Below, piece by piece: positions 18,171 to 26,440 of a stretch of 64,000 nt of DNA; the first letter of the stretch is position 1, and each line of letters opens with the position of its first letter. Where the stretch lies: positions 62,001 to 126,000 of the forward strand of contig JAGBDN010000003.1 in the NCBI GenBank assembly GCA_017937485.1, in the 5' to 3' direction. A program made the position numbers and the translations under genes. Source of the stretch: Thermoguttaceae bacterium. GTDB lineage: Bacteria > Planctomycetota > Planctomycetia > Pirellulales > Thermoguttaceae. The notes under the pieces were generated by a model. It saw nothing but the letters and a program-made list of their open reading frames with translations. It ran no database searches and was not told the origin of the DNA.

Positions 18171-18881
18171 ATGCCCGCTAAAATCCTCGACCGTCTTATT
18201 TCCGCTTTCGTCGGCGCCCTTTCCGCCGTCGGAACCGTTTGGTTTCTCAACGCGAACGCCCCCGACGCGCCTTCGCCCGAATCCGACGCCGCGCCCGTTA
18301 AATTCGACCGCTTGGAAGTCGACGCGCTATTGGTCAACAAAGTTCTTTGCGTCGCCGACCCTCAAACGAAAGAACCGACGATCGAATTAAGAAACGGTTC
18401 GATTTCCGCGAAGAACAACGTTTTTGCGGAACAAATCGGCGCGTTTCGCGTCCTCGGTCAAAAATTACAGATAACGCCGCACGACCCGTTGAATATGCAA
18501 AGTCAATACGGGGCGGAGTTGGCGATCACCCAAGACGGCGGCGCCTACCTCGACCTTATAAGTCCGAAAAAAACGCACTCGCTCGTCCTGGGTTTCGACA
18601 AAACCGAACAAGGCTGCCTCGTTTCGCAAAATATCGAAGACACGTCGATGGTCGCGCAAGCGATTTTCCCCAAGCCGAACGCCGGCCAAGCCGTTCCGCC
18701 CGCCGAACAAGAAGCCGCGCCCCTCGAACAACCGCAAGACGCCGCGACGCCGAACGCCGAACCGAGCGAAGCGAGCGCCGACGCGCTTCCGCCGTTCGAC
18801 GCCGCTCAACCGCCCGCCGCGCAAGACGTCGCGCCGCTTCCGTCGCCCGCCGACGCCCCGCTTCCCGCTTCCGGCGTCTAA
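18171..18881 (+). CDS. Hypothetical membrane-anchored protein with Pro/Ala-rich tail
   Basis: This 236-residue protein starts at the ATG at 18171, with GGAGAG about 9 bases upstream. An N-terminal hydrophobic segment (LISAFVGALSAVGTVWFL) is followed by a compact region with short beta-like repeats (VDALLVNKVLCVADPQTKEP, IELRNGSISAKNNVF, RVLGQKLQI). From about residue 170 the tail is Pro, Ala and Glu-rich and probably disordered. I do not recognise a family. It ends 21 bases before the autotransporter-like gene, so the two form a likely operon and may act together in the envelope. Confidence 0.7.
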   Translation: MPAKILDRLISAFVGALSAVGTVWFLNANAPDAPSPESDAAPVKFDRLEVDALLVNKVLCVADPQTKEPTIELRNGSISAKNNVFAEQIGAFRVLGQKLQITPHDPLNMQSQYGAELAITQDGGAYLDLISPKKTHSLVLGFDKTEQGCLVSQNIEDTSMVAQAIFPKPNAGQAVPPAEQEAAPLEQPQDAATPNAEPSEASADALPPFDAAQPPAAQDVAPLPSPADAPLPASGV

Positions 18882-18902
18882 CGCAATTCGGAGCGTTCGC
18901 CG

Positions 18903-20150
18903 ATGTCGTCCGCCTCGCGTTCCCGCTTTTCCGCTCGCGTTTTTTCGCGTTTGAAGGCGTTTTTCGCCCGGCGTTTGCGACGCCGCGTCGTTTTTAGAAC
19001 GCGCTTCGGCGTCCCGTTTTTCCTTGTCGGCGCGCTCCTCGCGACCGCTCCGCTCGCCGCCGATTCGACGACGGCCCGCTTCAACCTCGCCGACGCAACC
19101 GCCGCGTTCCCGTCGTTTGGCGCGCCGTCCGCCCGTCCCGCCGTCCTTTGCGAATTAGCCGGAATCCCCGCCGCCTCGTTAACTCGGGACGTTTGCGCAA
19201 GTTGGGAAACGCCGACGCCTTCCGCGTCGTCTCTCCAATCCGCGCCAACCTCCTTCGACGCGCGGACGCCCCGTTTTCCCCAAACGTCTCCGATTATTCG
19301 AGGCGGCTACATCTCGAATCTTCCGATCGCGCCGTTTCGCGGTCGCGTTTTCGCTTACGCCGACGCGTCTTGGGGCAAGCAGTCCGAACAAAACAACGAT
19401 CCGTTCGCAGGCGGTTTCGACGTCGCGTCGTTTGGCGGCGGAGTCGGGCAAGATTGGCGGCTTTCGAAAAACGCGATTTGGGGGCTCGGGGTTCAGGGGC
19501 GCAATATTCGGCTCGACCCCGCCGCGTCGATATACGATTCGGAAATCGATTCTCTCGCCGGTTTTCTACGTTTGAGCCTTTTCGGCCCCCTTTGGCGTGT
19601 CGACTTATCGCTTGGCGCCGCCAAAAACTGGAACGAGCAAAGCGGCGACGATAAAGACGTTAACAAGTATTCGTCGTCGCAATGGAATTACGAAGCGGAA
19701 TTCGGCGTCCGTTTCGACAAAGGCTACACTCGCGTCGAACCGCTCGTCAACGTCCGCGTTTTGACGTTGCAAGAACCGAGCGAAGCGGAACGTCGCCTCG
19801 TTTCGCACGGTCGGCTCAACGACTACGCCGACGCGTCGTATCGTTTGAAACTCGGTAGTCGTTTCAGTTGGGAGTACGCGACGCACCTGGCAACATTAAA
19901 GCCTTATTTAACCGCGACTTGGGCGCACGAATTTGGCGACCGCGCCCTCTATACGGTCGGCGAAAACACGCCGTTTCCCATCGTCTATCGTTACGCTCGG
20001 CACAAGATGGCGCGCGACCGGCTCGACCTCGGCGGCGGCGTCGACGCGGCGTTGCGAGACACGGTCGACGTTTTCTTCCGTTACGACGTCGAGTTTGCGA
20101 AAGAATACTCAAACTACCTATTTTACGCGGGTTTTCACAAAAAATTTTAA
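18903..20150 (+). CDS. Autotransporter-type beta-barrel outer-membrane protein
   Basis: This is a 415-residue protein. A long basic N-region precedes the hydrophobic core FGVPFFLVGALLATAPLA, like the extended signal peptides of autotransporters. From about residue 130 to the end there are alternating amphipathic strands (FRGRVFAYADASWG, GGGVGQDWRLSKNAIWGLGVQG, LRLSLFGPLWRVDLSLGAAK, TRVEPLVNVRVLTL, KPYLTATWAHEFG). The protein ends in Phe (YAGFHKKF), as outer-membrane barrels often do. The passenger is short. I infer insertion into the outer membrane by the BAM machinery. GGAG lies about 10 bases before the start. Confidence 0.75.
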   Translation: MSSASRSRFSARVFSRLKAFFARRLRRRVVFRTRFGVPFFLVGALLATAPLAADSTTARFNLADATAAFPSFGAPSARPAVLCELAGIPAASLTRDVCASWETPTPSASSLQSAPTSFDARTPRFPQTSPIIRGGYISNLPIAPFRGRVFAYADASWGKQSEQNNDPFAGGFDVASFGGGVGQDWRLSKNAIWGLGVQGRNIRLDPAASIYDSEIDSLAGFLRLSLFGPLWRVDLSLGAAKNWNEQSGDDKDVNKYSSSQWNYEAEFGVRFDKGYTRVEPLVNVRVLTLQEPSEAERRLVSHGRLNDYADASYRLKLGSRFSWEYATHLATLKPYLTATWAHEFGDRALYTVGENTPFPIVYRYARHKMARDRLDLGGGVDAALRDTVDVFFRYDVEFAKEYSNYLFYAGFHKKF

Positions 20151-20406
20151 CGCCGCGTTTTTCAAGTGCGGATAGCGAATAATCTCGCCGCTTTTGACAA
20201 AGCGCGCGGCAAGTTCTCTGCCTTGTCTATATCGCCTATTTTAAAATTCGCGACGGAGCCGTCGAAAAAAAAATCGAAAAAAACGCCGATTTTCGCGTTT
20301 TGGCGATTGATTTTCACGCGACGAAGCGCTACCCTATTACCTAACGCGGCGACGCCGAACGCTCGCCGTTTGCGAAATTTTTCCATCTTCCCCTTATATT
20401 AATTAA

Positions 20407-20430
20407 CGACGGCTTTTTATCGCGCCGTCG
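20407..20430 (+). other. Leader hairpin before the Tat oxidoreductase
   Basis: CGACGGC (20407-20413) pairs with GCCGTCG (20424-20430) just upstream of the AGGAG ribosome-binding site of the next gene. It could modulate translation. The 290 bases before this gene otherwise hold only AT-rich promoter-like DNA (CTTATATTAATTAA at 20393-20406). Confidence 0.35.
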
Positions 20431-20444
20431 ACAAGGAGAACCGT

Positions 20445-21770
20445 ATGTCCCGTCTTAATCGTCGTTCCTTTATGAAAAGCGTCGCTCTTTCGACCGCCGG
20501 TTTCGGCCTCGCCGCGACGACCGGCGCTTTCCCGGCGCCCGCTTTTAGCCGCGACGCCAACGCCAACTCGAAACTGAACCTCGCGCACGTCGGCGTCGCC
20601 GGGATGCAAGGCCCGTTCCACCGCGGCGGTATCGCGAAGGAAAATCGCATCGGCGTTTGCGACGTCGACGAAAAATTCCTCGAACAATACGGCGCCGAAA
20701 TGCCGAACGCGAAGCGCTACGTCGACTTCCGCGAAATGTACGCCGAATTGGGCGACAAACTCGACGGCGTCGTCATCACCACGCCGGACCACACGCACGC
20801 GATCGCCGCGATCGAAGCGATGAAGCTCGGTATCGCCGCTTACGTCGAAAAACCGCTCGCGCACGACGTTTACCAAATCCGTCAAATGCAAAAAATCGCT
20901 CGCGAAAAGAACCTCGCGACGCAAATGGGAACGCAAATTCACGCCGGCGACAACTACCGCCGCGTCGTCGAGTTGGTTCAATCGGGCGCCATTGGCGAAA
21001 TCAAACAAGTCGACGTTTGGTGCGGCACCGTCTGGGGCGGCAAACCGCGCAACACCGACAAACAAGACGTTCCGAAGGGGCTTCATTGGGATCTTTGGCT
21101 CGGCCCGGCGCCGGTTCGCGACTACAACTCTTGCTATTTCGGCGGGAACTGGCGTTCGTTCTGGGACTTCGGGAACGGCGGTATGGGCGATATGGGCTGC
21201 CACTTTATGGACCTCGTCTTCTGGGCCCTCGGTCTGAAATATCCGACGACGATCGAAGCGAACGCCGCGGAAGCCGCCGACGCCGACTACGCGCCGAAAG
21301 ACCTGCAAGTCAAGTACGAATTCCCGGCGCTCCCGGGCTCGAAGTCGCCGCTGACGGTTACTTGGAGCGACGGCGCGCGCAAGCCGGATTCGCTGAAAAA
21401 ATACGGTCTCGAAAATTACGGGAACGGCGTTCTCTTTATCGGTTCGGAAGGCGCGATCTACTCGAACTACTCGCAACACACGATTCTGCCGAAAGATAAG
21501 TTCGCCGGTTTCAAAGCGCCGAACCCGACGATTCCGAGTTCGGTCGGTCATCATCAAGAATGGATTAACGCGATCAAAACCGGCGGTCGCGGCGAAACGA
21601 CGTGCAACTTCGACTATTCCGGTCGCTTGGCGGAAACGATTCTCCTCGGCCTGGTCGCGTACCGTTGCGGCCAAAAGCTCGTTTACGACGCCGAAAATAT
21701 GAAGGTTACGAACTGCGACAAAGCGGCGGCGTTCCTGAAGCAAGCCGTCCGCGCCGGTTGGGAAGTCTGA
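20445..21770 (+). CDS. Tat-exported Gfo/Idh/MocA-family oxidoreductase
   Basis: This 441-residue protein begins with a Tat leader (LNRRSFMKS, hydrophobic stretch, cleavage near AFS). A Rossmann region follows (LNLAHVGVAGMQGP), with the catalytic-lysine motif VEKPLAH near residue 140 and the family's C-terminal alpha/beta domain. AGGAG sits 8 bases before the ATG. Relatives in planctomycetes are numerous and are thought to oxidise sugars or sugar derivatives with NAD(P); the substrate is not visible here. The gene stands alone and is followed by a tandem-repeat intergenic region. Confidence 0.85.
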   Translation: MSRLNRRSFMKSVALSTAGFGLAATTGAFPAPAFSRDANANSKLNLAHVGVAGMQGPFHRGGIAKENRIGVCDVDEKFLEQYGAEMPNAKRYVDFREMYAELGDKLDGVVITTPDHTHAIAAIEAMKLGIAAYVEKPLAHDVYQIRQMQKIAREKNLATQMGTQIHAGDNYRRVVELVQSGAIGEIKQVDVWCGTVWGGKPRNTDKQDVPKGLHWDLWLGPAPVRDYNSCYFGGNWRSFWDFGNGGMGDMGCHFMDLVFWALGLKYPTTIEANAAEAADADYAPKDLQVKYEFPALPGSKSPLTVTWSDGARKPDSLKKYGLENYGNGVLFIGSEGAIYSNYSQHTILPKDKFAGFKAPNPTIPSSVGHHQEWINAIKTGGRGETTCNFDYSGRLAETILLGLVAYRCGQKLVYDAENMKVTNCDKAAAFLKQAVRAGWEV

Positions 21771-21791
21771 ACCGTTTCCCCCGCGCTCGCC

Positions 21792-21975
21792 GTCGGTCGG
21801 AAAGTTTAACGCTTTTCGACCGGCGGCGGACGGAAGCTCGGAACCGGCTCTTCCGCCCCAGTAGTCGGTCGCAAAGTTTAACGCCTTTCGACCGGCGGCG
21901 GACGGAAGCTCGGAACCGGCTCTTCCGCCCCAGTAGTCGGTCGCAAAGTTTACCGCTTTTCGACCGGCGTCCGCA
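21792..21975. repeat. 72-bp tandem repeat, about 2.5 copies
   Basis: Units begin at 21792, 21864 and 21936 with GTCGGTCG. Each holds a CGGTCGnAAAG...CTTTnCGACCG stem and a second CGGAAG...CTTCCG stem. The first two units differ at only a few positions and the third is cut short near 21970. They lie wholly between genes. Confidence 0.85.
21794..21822 (+). terminator. Hairpin after the oxidoreductase, within the first tandem repeat copy
   Basis: CGGTCGGAAAG (21794-21804) pairs with CTTTTCGACCG (21812-21822), including one G-U pair, across a 7-base loop. It starts 24 bases after the stop. Copies of this stem recur, imperfectly, in the following repeats. Confidence 0.5.
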
Positions 21976-22212
21976 AGCCGAATTTTGCGCGTAAACCTCG
22001 GCCGAGCAACGGTTTAAAACGCCGCCCGACCGACGCTATTCGCTCCTTTCTCGACGTTTGCGTTTCCCGACTTTCGAAGCGGGCGACGCAAGCGCCAAGG
22101 GCGTTTTGCCGTCTAAAAACGCTCGTTTTTCAAAAGCGAGCGCGTTCTTTCAACTTCAAGCGCGTTCCGCTCCTCGACAACTTCGGCGTCCCGTCGAAAG
22201 CGTTTCGTTTTA

Positions 22213-22395
22213 GAATCGCGAACGGGAATCCGAGAACGATCGCGACCGGAATTGCCAAGAAAAAAAGAAGCAATTTTCAGAATCGCGAACGAAGTCCGAC
22301 GACGCTTGCGACCGCGATTACCAAGAGAATAAAGAAGCAATTTTCAGAATCGCGAACGAAATCCGACGACGCTTGCGACCGCTCCAACCGCCGCC
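22213..22395. repeat. 67-bp tandem repeat, about 2.7 copies
   Basis: Units begin with GAATCGCGAACG at 22213, 22280 and 22347. Copies two and three are nearly identical over GAATCGCGAACGAA, TCCGACGACGC and TTGCGACCGC; the first copy is more diverged. The period is not a multiple of three, so this is not protein-driven. No gene is seen in 21771-22456 apart from these two repeat arrays. Confidence 0.85.
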
Positions 22396-22456
22396 AACGC
22401 GTCGATTCGATTCCCCAAAATCTTGACGGTCTCGACGACAAAGACGAAAACTCAAC

Positions 22457-23143
22457 CTAACGGTCGCGTCTTTTGCGCCCGCGTCGAGCGGAAACGCACC
22501 CTCGGTATCCGAGAACGGCGTCGACGTACCCGAACGCGCCGCGGTAATGCGTCAGCGTCGGTCGCTCGGTAAAAAACGGCCAAATAACGACGATCACGTC
22601 GAAGCGTCGACGGCGCCGCTCTTCGCCGATTCGCGCCGCGAAGACGTCCGACGCTCGCGCCAATTTCTTGCGCCGCCGCGCGTCGACGGCGTTCAGCGTC
22701 GGGTAATCCGGGTGTTCTCGCCGCCGCGTTTTCACTTCGACGAAAACGAGTTCTCGCGTCTTGCGGTCGAGGTAAATCAAGTCGATTTCGCAACATACGG
22801 CGTCGACGTTGCAGGCGATTACCCGCGCCCCGGGCAAATCGCGAACGTATTCGAACGCGAACCGTTCGCCGTCGAGTCCGAGTTTATCCTTCGGGTTCGG
22901 CGTCGGTCGATTCGGCGCGTCGGAAAAATCCTCGAACGTCGTTCCCTTGCCGAACGGGCGTCCGAACCAACGCCGCCAAAGCGCCGGAGCGACGAACTTT
23001 AACGCTTCCTTCGCCGCCCAAACGACGTCGTCGACCCGTTCGCCGACGCCGCGCCCGATATTCCGAACCGCCGCCCGCAAAACGCCGACTTTTCGCGACG
23101 CGTCCTCCGCCTTTTCCGCCGTTTTCTCGCCGCGCCGCGTCAT
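22457..23143 (-). CDS. yraN: YraN family (UPF0102) endonuclease-like protein
   Basis: This 228-residue protein has a C-terminal half that matches the UPF0102/YraN fold: GERFAFEYVRDL, then CCEIDLIYLDRKTRELVFVEVKTRR (residues about 125-150, containing the restriction-endonuclease-like D...E-x-K core), then an RRRKKLARA segment. The first roughly 85 residues are an extension not usual for YraN. GGAGAAG lies 5-11 bases before the ATG at 23143. The family's role is unclear (proposed in DNA processing). It is a single gene, with the NifU gene next on the same strand across about 280 bases. Confidence 0.75.
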   Translation of the reverse strand: MTRRGEKTAEKAEDASRKVGVLRAAVRNIGRGVGERVDDVVWAAKEALKFVAPALWRRWFGRPFGKGTTFEDFSDAPNRPTPNPKDKLGLDGERFAFEYVRDLPGARVIACNVDAVCCEIDLIYLDRKTRELVFVEVKTRRREHPDYPTLNAVDARRRKKLARASDVFAARIGEERRRRRFDVIVVIWPFFTERPTLTHYRGAFGYVDAVLGYRGCVSARRGRKRRDR

Positions 23144-23421
23144 TCTTCGCTTCTCCGTCGTTTCGTTTTCGCCGTTTCGTTCCGCCGTCGGCTCATTTTA
23201 CCCGTTTTTGAAGCGAATTTCAAGCGACGAACGCGCCGAACAAGAAAAAAGTTCGCGACGCCGACTTCCCGCCGACGCCGCGAACCGTTTCGCTTCGTTT
23301 TCGTTAAAATTTTTGCGTTCGAGACGTTCGAACGGCTTTTGAAATCAAACCGAATTTTCAAACGCCGCCGCGACGCTCGCCGAGCGGAACCGCTCGCCCG
23401 CCCGAAACGCCGCGTCGAGCG

Positions 23422-24540
23422 TCAGAGTTGCACGACGCGAATCGCCGGGTCGAGCCGGTCTTGCAGAATCGTCGTTACGATCAGGTCGAGCGTTTGCGAA
23501 GCCGCGTCGCACCCGTCGCAAGCGCCGGTCATCGCGACGTAAACGACGTCGTCCTTCACGTCGACGATTTCAATGTCGCCGCCGTCGCGACGCAAAATCG
23601 GCCGAATCGCGGTTTCGACCGTCTCTTCGATGCGCTTCGCCTTTTGATACGGCGACAATTTCGCGAACTCGCCGGGCGCCGCTTTCGGAGCGTCGGTCGT
23701 CTCGAACGTCGGATTCTGCACGACGTCGCCGGTCGCGGTCGTCGAAACGGTCGCCAACGGAATGAAGCCGGTCTTTTTCGGCTCTTCCGCGACTTTCGGC
23801 GCTTCGACCGGTTGCGTCGGTTGCGTCGAAGCGGGCGAGAGCGTTCCGTCGAAAGCGTCCGACGTCGGCGCGGCGCACGTTCCGCTCGAACAACCGCCGC
23901 CGCTCCAAACGTCGTCCAAAATATCCTGAATTTCGCCGCGACACGAACCGCAAGCGCCCCCGGCTTTCAGCGCGCCGGTTACTTCGTCGGTCGTTTTCAA
24001 GCCGAGTTCGCGAATTTGGCGGCGCAGGTACGGTTCGGTGATCCCGAAACATTGGCAAACGACGCGTCCTTCGTCGACGTCGTTCCCGAGCTTCTTAAAG
24101 CCGAGCGCCTCCAAATCGACGCCGCGACGCGACGCCCAGTCCCAAACCGCTTCTTCGAGCGCTTCGGCGCCCATCACGGAGCAGTGAACCTTTTGCGTCG
24201 GCAGGCCTTCCAAAAACTCGACGACGTCTTGATTGGTGATCTTCAGCGCGTCGATCGGGGTCGGGCGGCGTTCTTCGATGATGCGGCAGAGGGCTTCCGA
24301 CGCGGCGATCGCCGACGTGCAGCCGAACGTCAGGAACTTCGCCTCGACGATTTTATCCTTCGTCGGGTCGGTTTCGTCGCGCTCGACGCGAAAAGTGAAC
24401 TTCAACGCGTCCCCGCAAGCGACCGAGCCGTGTTCGCCGACGCCGTCCGCGTTCTCGACTTCGCCGACGTGCGTCCCGGTTTTCCCTTGAACGGCGTCCA
24501 TAAATAACTGTTTTGTCTTTTCGCTGTATTGCCAACCCAT
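23422..24540 (-). CDS. nifU: NifU-type Fe-S cluster scaffold
   Basis: This 372-residue protein has the three-domain NifU layout. An IscU-like domain carries ACGD (Cys42), FGCTSA and HCSVMG. A BFD-like [2Fe-2S] domain has VCQC (about 161-163) and GACGSC (about 195-198). A Cys-rich and Pro/Thr linker follows, then the C-terminal NifU domain with ACDGCD near 344-347. It should assemble Fe-S clusters on a sulfur supply from a cysteine desulfurase, which is not in this window. The start is the ATG at 24540 with AAGG about 8 bases upstream. No nitrogenase genes are nearby, so a general Fe-S role is likely. Confidence 0.9.
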   Translation of the reverse strand: MGWQYSEKTKQLFMDAVQGKTGTHVGEVENADGVGEHGSVACGDALKFTFRVERDETDPTKDKIVEAKFLTFGCTSAIAASEALCRIIEERRPTPIDALKITNQDVVEFLEGLPTQKVHCSVMGAEALEEAVWDWASRRGVDLEALGFKKLGNDVDEGRVVCQCFGITEPYLRRQIRELGLKTTDEVTGALKAGGACGSCRGEIQDILDDVWSGGGCSSGTCAAPTSDAFDGTLSPASTQPTQPVEAPKVAEEPKKTGFIPLATVSTTATGDVVQNPTFETTDAPKAAPGEFAKLSPYQKAKRIEETVETAIRPILRRDGGDIEIVDVKDDVVYVAMTGACDGCDAASQTLDLIVTTILQDRLDPAIRVVQL

Positions 24541-25034
24541 TTTTTTACCTTATAATAAACGTTGTCGTCGCGAAGCGGAACGAGCCGCGGCGTCGAGTTT
24601 CCGTCGGGATTCTCCGCGCGCCGTCCATCGCCCCGCCGTTTCTCGCGAACGAGTTAGGTTTTGGCCGAATTTGCGACCGACTTTTTCGTCGGTTTATTCG
24701 ATTGTATACGCCCCGCGCGCAAATGCAAGACGTTCTCGACCGTTTTTGTCGACATTTTTTTATTTTCGTCGACGAAGCGCGAACGCCGAACCGAAACCGC
24801 CGCCGACGCTCCGTCGGAGCCCCCGCCGCGTCGCGCCGCCGCTCGCCGTCCCCTTATTATATTCCTTATTTCCAAGTTGGGACGGGGGGGCGCAAACCGA
24901 CGCGCAAAATTTTCCGGAATCGCGCCGTCCTTTTCGGCAAACTCGCCGCGACCCGCGTTTTCCGACGCTTCCCCGAAGAAAAAAACGATTCAAAAAATAA
25001 AACGACAACCCATTTAACCGTTAAAGGAACCCCA
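24541..25034. other. Divergent intergenic region between nifU and tyrS
   Basis: This stretch of 494 bases has no supported gene. TTTATTATAAGG close to 24545-24556 is a likely -10 region for nifU on the minus strand. CTTATTATATTCC at 24852-24864 may be the -10 of tyrS. A seven-base G run occurs near 24885. No T-box-like antiterminator was seen. Confidence 0.4.
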
Positions 25035-26321
25035 ATGTCCGTTAATTTCGACGTCGTCAACGAGATGACTTGGCGCGGCCTGTTGAACCAAATCACCGAC
25101 GAAAAGCTCGGCGCGTTTCTCCTCGAAAAGCCGCGAACCGTTTACGGCGGTTTCGACCCGACGGCGGACTCGCTGCACGTCGGGCACTTGGTCGCGATCA
25201 TGAACCTTCGCCGCTTCCAAAAAGCCGGGCACCGTCCGATCGTTCTCGTCGGCGGCGCGACCGGAATGATCGGCGACCCGAGCGGCAAAAGCGACGAACG
25301 CAAACTTCTGACGCCGGAAGCGGTTCAACACAACGTCGACTGCATCAAGAAGCAAATGGCGCGCTTCGTCGACTTTGACGATAAGGAAAACGGCGCGATT
25401 TTGGTCAACAATTTCGACTGGATGAAGGAGTTCAGCTACCTCGACTTCCTCCGCGTCGTCGGGAAACGCTTCCCGGTCAACGTCATGATGACGAAAGACT
25501 CGGTCAAGAGCCGCCTCGAAGCGGAAAACGGGCTCAGCTACACCGAGTTCAGCTATATGTTGCTCCAATCTTACGACTTCGTCCACCTGCATCGCGAATA
25601 CGGTTGCGAAATTCAAATCGGCGGTAGCGACCAATGGGGGAACATCACCGCCGGAATCGACTTGGCGCGTCGAATGGACGGCGTTCAACTTTACGGCCTC
25701 ACGAGCAAGCTGCTCCTCAAGAGCGACGGCAAGAAGATGGGCAAAACGGAGTCCGGCGCGCTTTGGCTCGACCCGGCCCGCACGAGCCCTTACCAATTCT
25801 ACCAATATTGGGTCAACGTCGACGACGCGGACGTCGAAAGCGCGTTCCGCTTCTTCACCGACTTGAACGAAGCGGAAGCGACGGCCCTCATTGAAGAACA
25901 CCGCGCGAACCTCGGTCGCCGTATTCTGCAAAAGCAGGTCGCGAAGGAACTGACGCTGATCGCGCACGGCGAAGCGGGCTTGGCCGCGGCGGAACAAGCG
26001 ACGGCGATCTTCTTCGGCGCGGCGATCGAAAGTCTTTCGGACGCGGAACTTACGTCGATCTTTGCGGACGTTCCGAGCCAAGAGCTTCCGCGAGCGCAAC
26101 TGGAAGCCGGCGAAATTGGAATCGTCGACGCGTTTGTTTTGGCCGGTTTGGCAAAGACGAAGGGCGACGCTCGCCGCGCGGTGCAACAAGGCGGCGCTTA
26201 CGTCAACAACCGCCCGGTTACCGACCTCGATTACAAACTGACCCCGGCGAGCCTGGCGAGCGAAACGGTCGTCATCCTCCGCAGCGGCAAAAAACGCTAC
26301 GCGCTCTTGAAATTCGTTTGA
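25035..26321 (+). CDS. tyrS: Tyrosyl-tRNA synthetase
   Basis: This 428-residue class I synthetase charges tRNA-Tyr. The HIGH-like motif HVGH is at 48-51, with GGATGMIGDPSGK downstream. Tyrosine-pocket motifs SYMLLQSYD and GGSDQWGNI are present. KMGKT (about 234-238) is the KMSKS equivalent. The C-terminal S4-like domain ends with RSGKKRYALLKFV. The ATG at 25035 is preceded by AAAGGAAC. A longer open frame upstream to 24513 has no synthetase-like sequence and is ignored. The gene ends in a bidirectional terminator shared with the opposing alpha-galactosidase. Confidence 0.95.
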   Translation: MSVNFDVVNEMTWRGLLNQITDEKLGAFLLEKPRTVYGGFDPTADSLHVGHLVAIMNLRRFQKAGHRPIVLVGGATGMIGDPSGKSDERKLLTPEAVQHNVDCIKKQMARFVDFDDKENGAILVNNFDWMKEFSYLDFLRVVGKRFPVNVMMTKDSVKSRLEAENGLSYTEFSYMLLQSYDFVHLHREYGCEIQIGGSDQWGNITAGIDLARRMDGVQLYGLTSKLLLKSDGKKMGKTESGALWLDPARTSPYQFYQYWVNVDDADVESAFRFFTDLNEAEATALIEEHRANLGRRILQKQVAKELTLIAHGEAGLAAAEQATAIFFGAAIESLSDAELTSIFADVPSQELPRAQLEAGEIGIVDAFVLAGLAKTKGDARRAVQQGGAYVNNRPVTDLDYKLTPASLASETVVILRSGKKRYALLKFV

Positions 26322-26368
26322 TTAAGTTTCGTCTAAATCAAACGGTTAAGCGCGCCGCCGCTTGAACG

Positions 26369-26407
26369 AAAAACGCCGAACGGTCTCCCAACCGCTCGGC
26401 GTTTTTT
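26369..26407 (+). terminator. Bidirectional intrinsic terminator
   Basis: ACGCCGA-a-CGGT (26373-26384) pairs with ACCG-c-TCGGCGT (26391-26402), with one mismatch and a 6-base loop. It is flanked by A5 on the left and T6 on the right, so it can serve tyrS (plus) and the GH36 gene (minus). Confidence 0.85.
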
Positions 26408-26440
26408 GCTAAATTGCGTCACTCGTCGGCGTTTCGTCCG

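Noticed and set aside
21792..22395. Possible CRISPR array
   Set aside because: The repeats are direct head-to-tail units with no unique spacers, and no cas genes are present.
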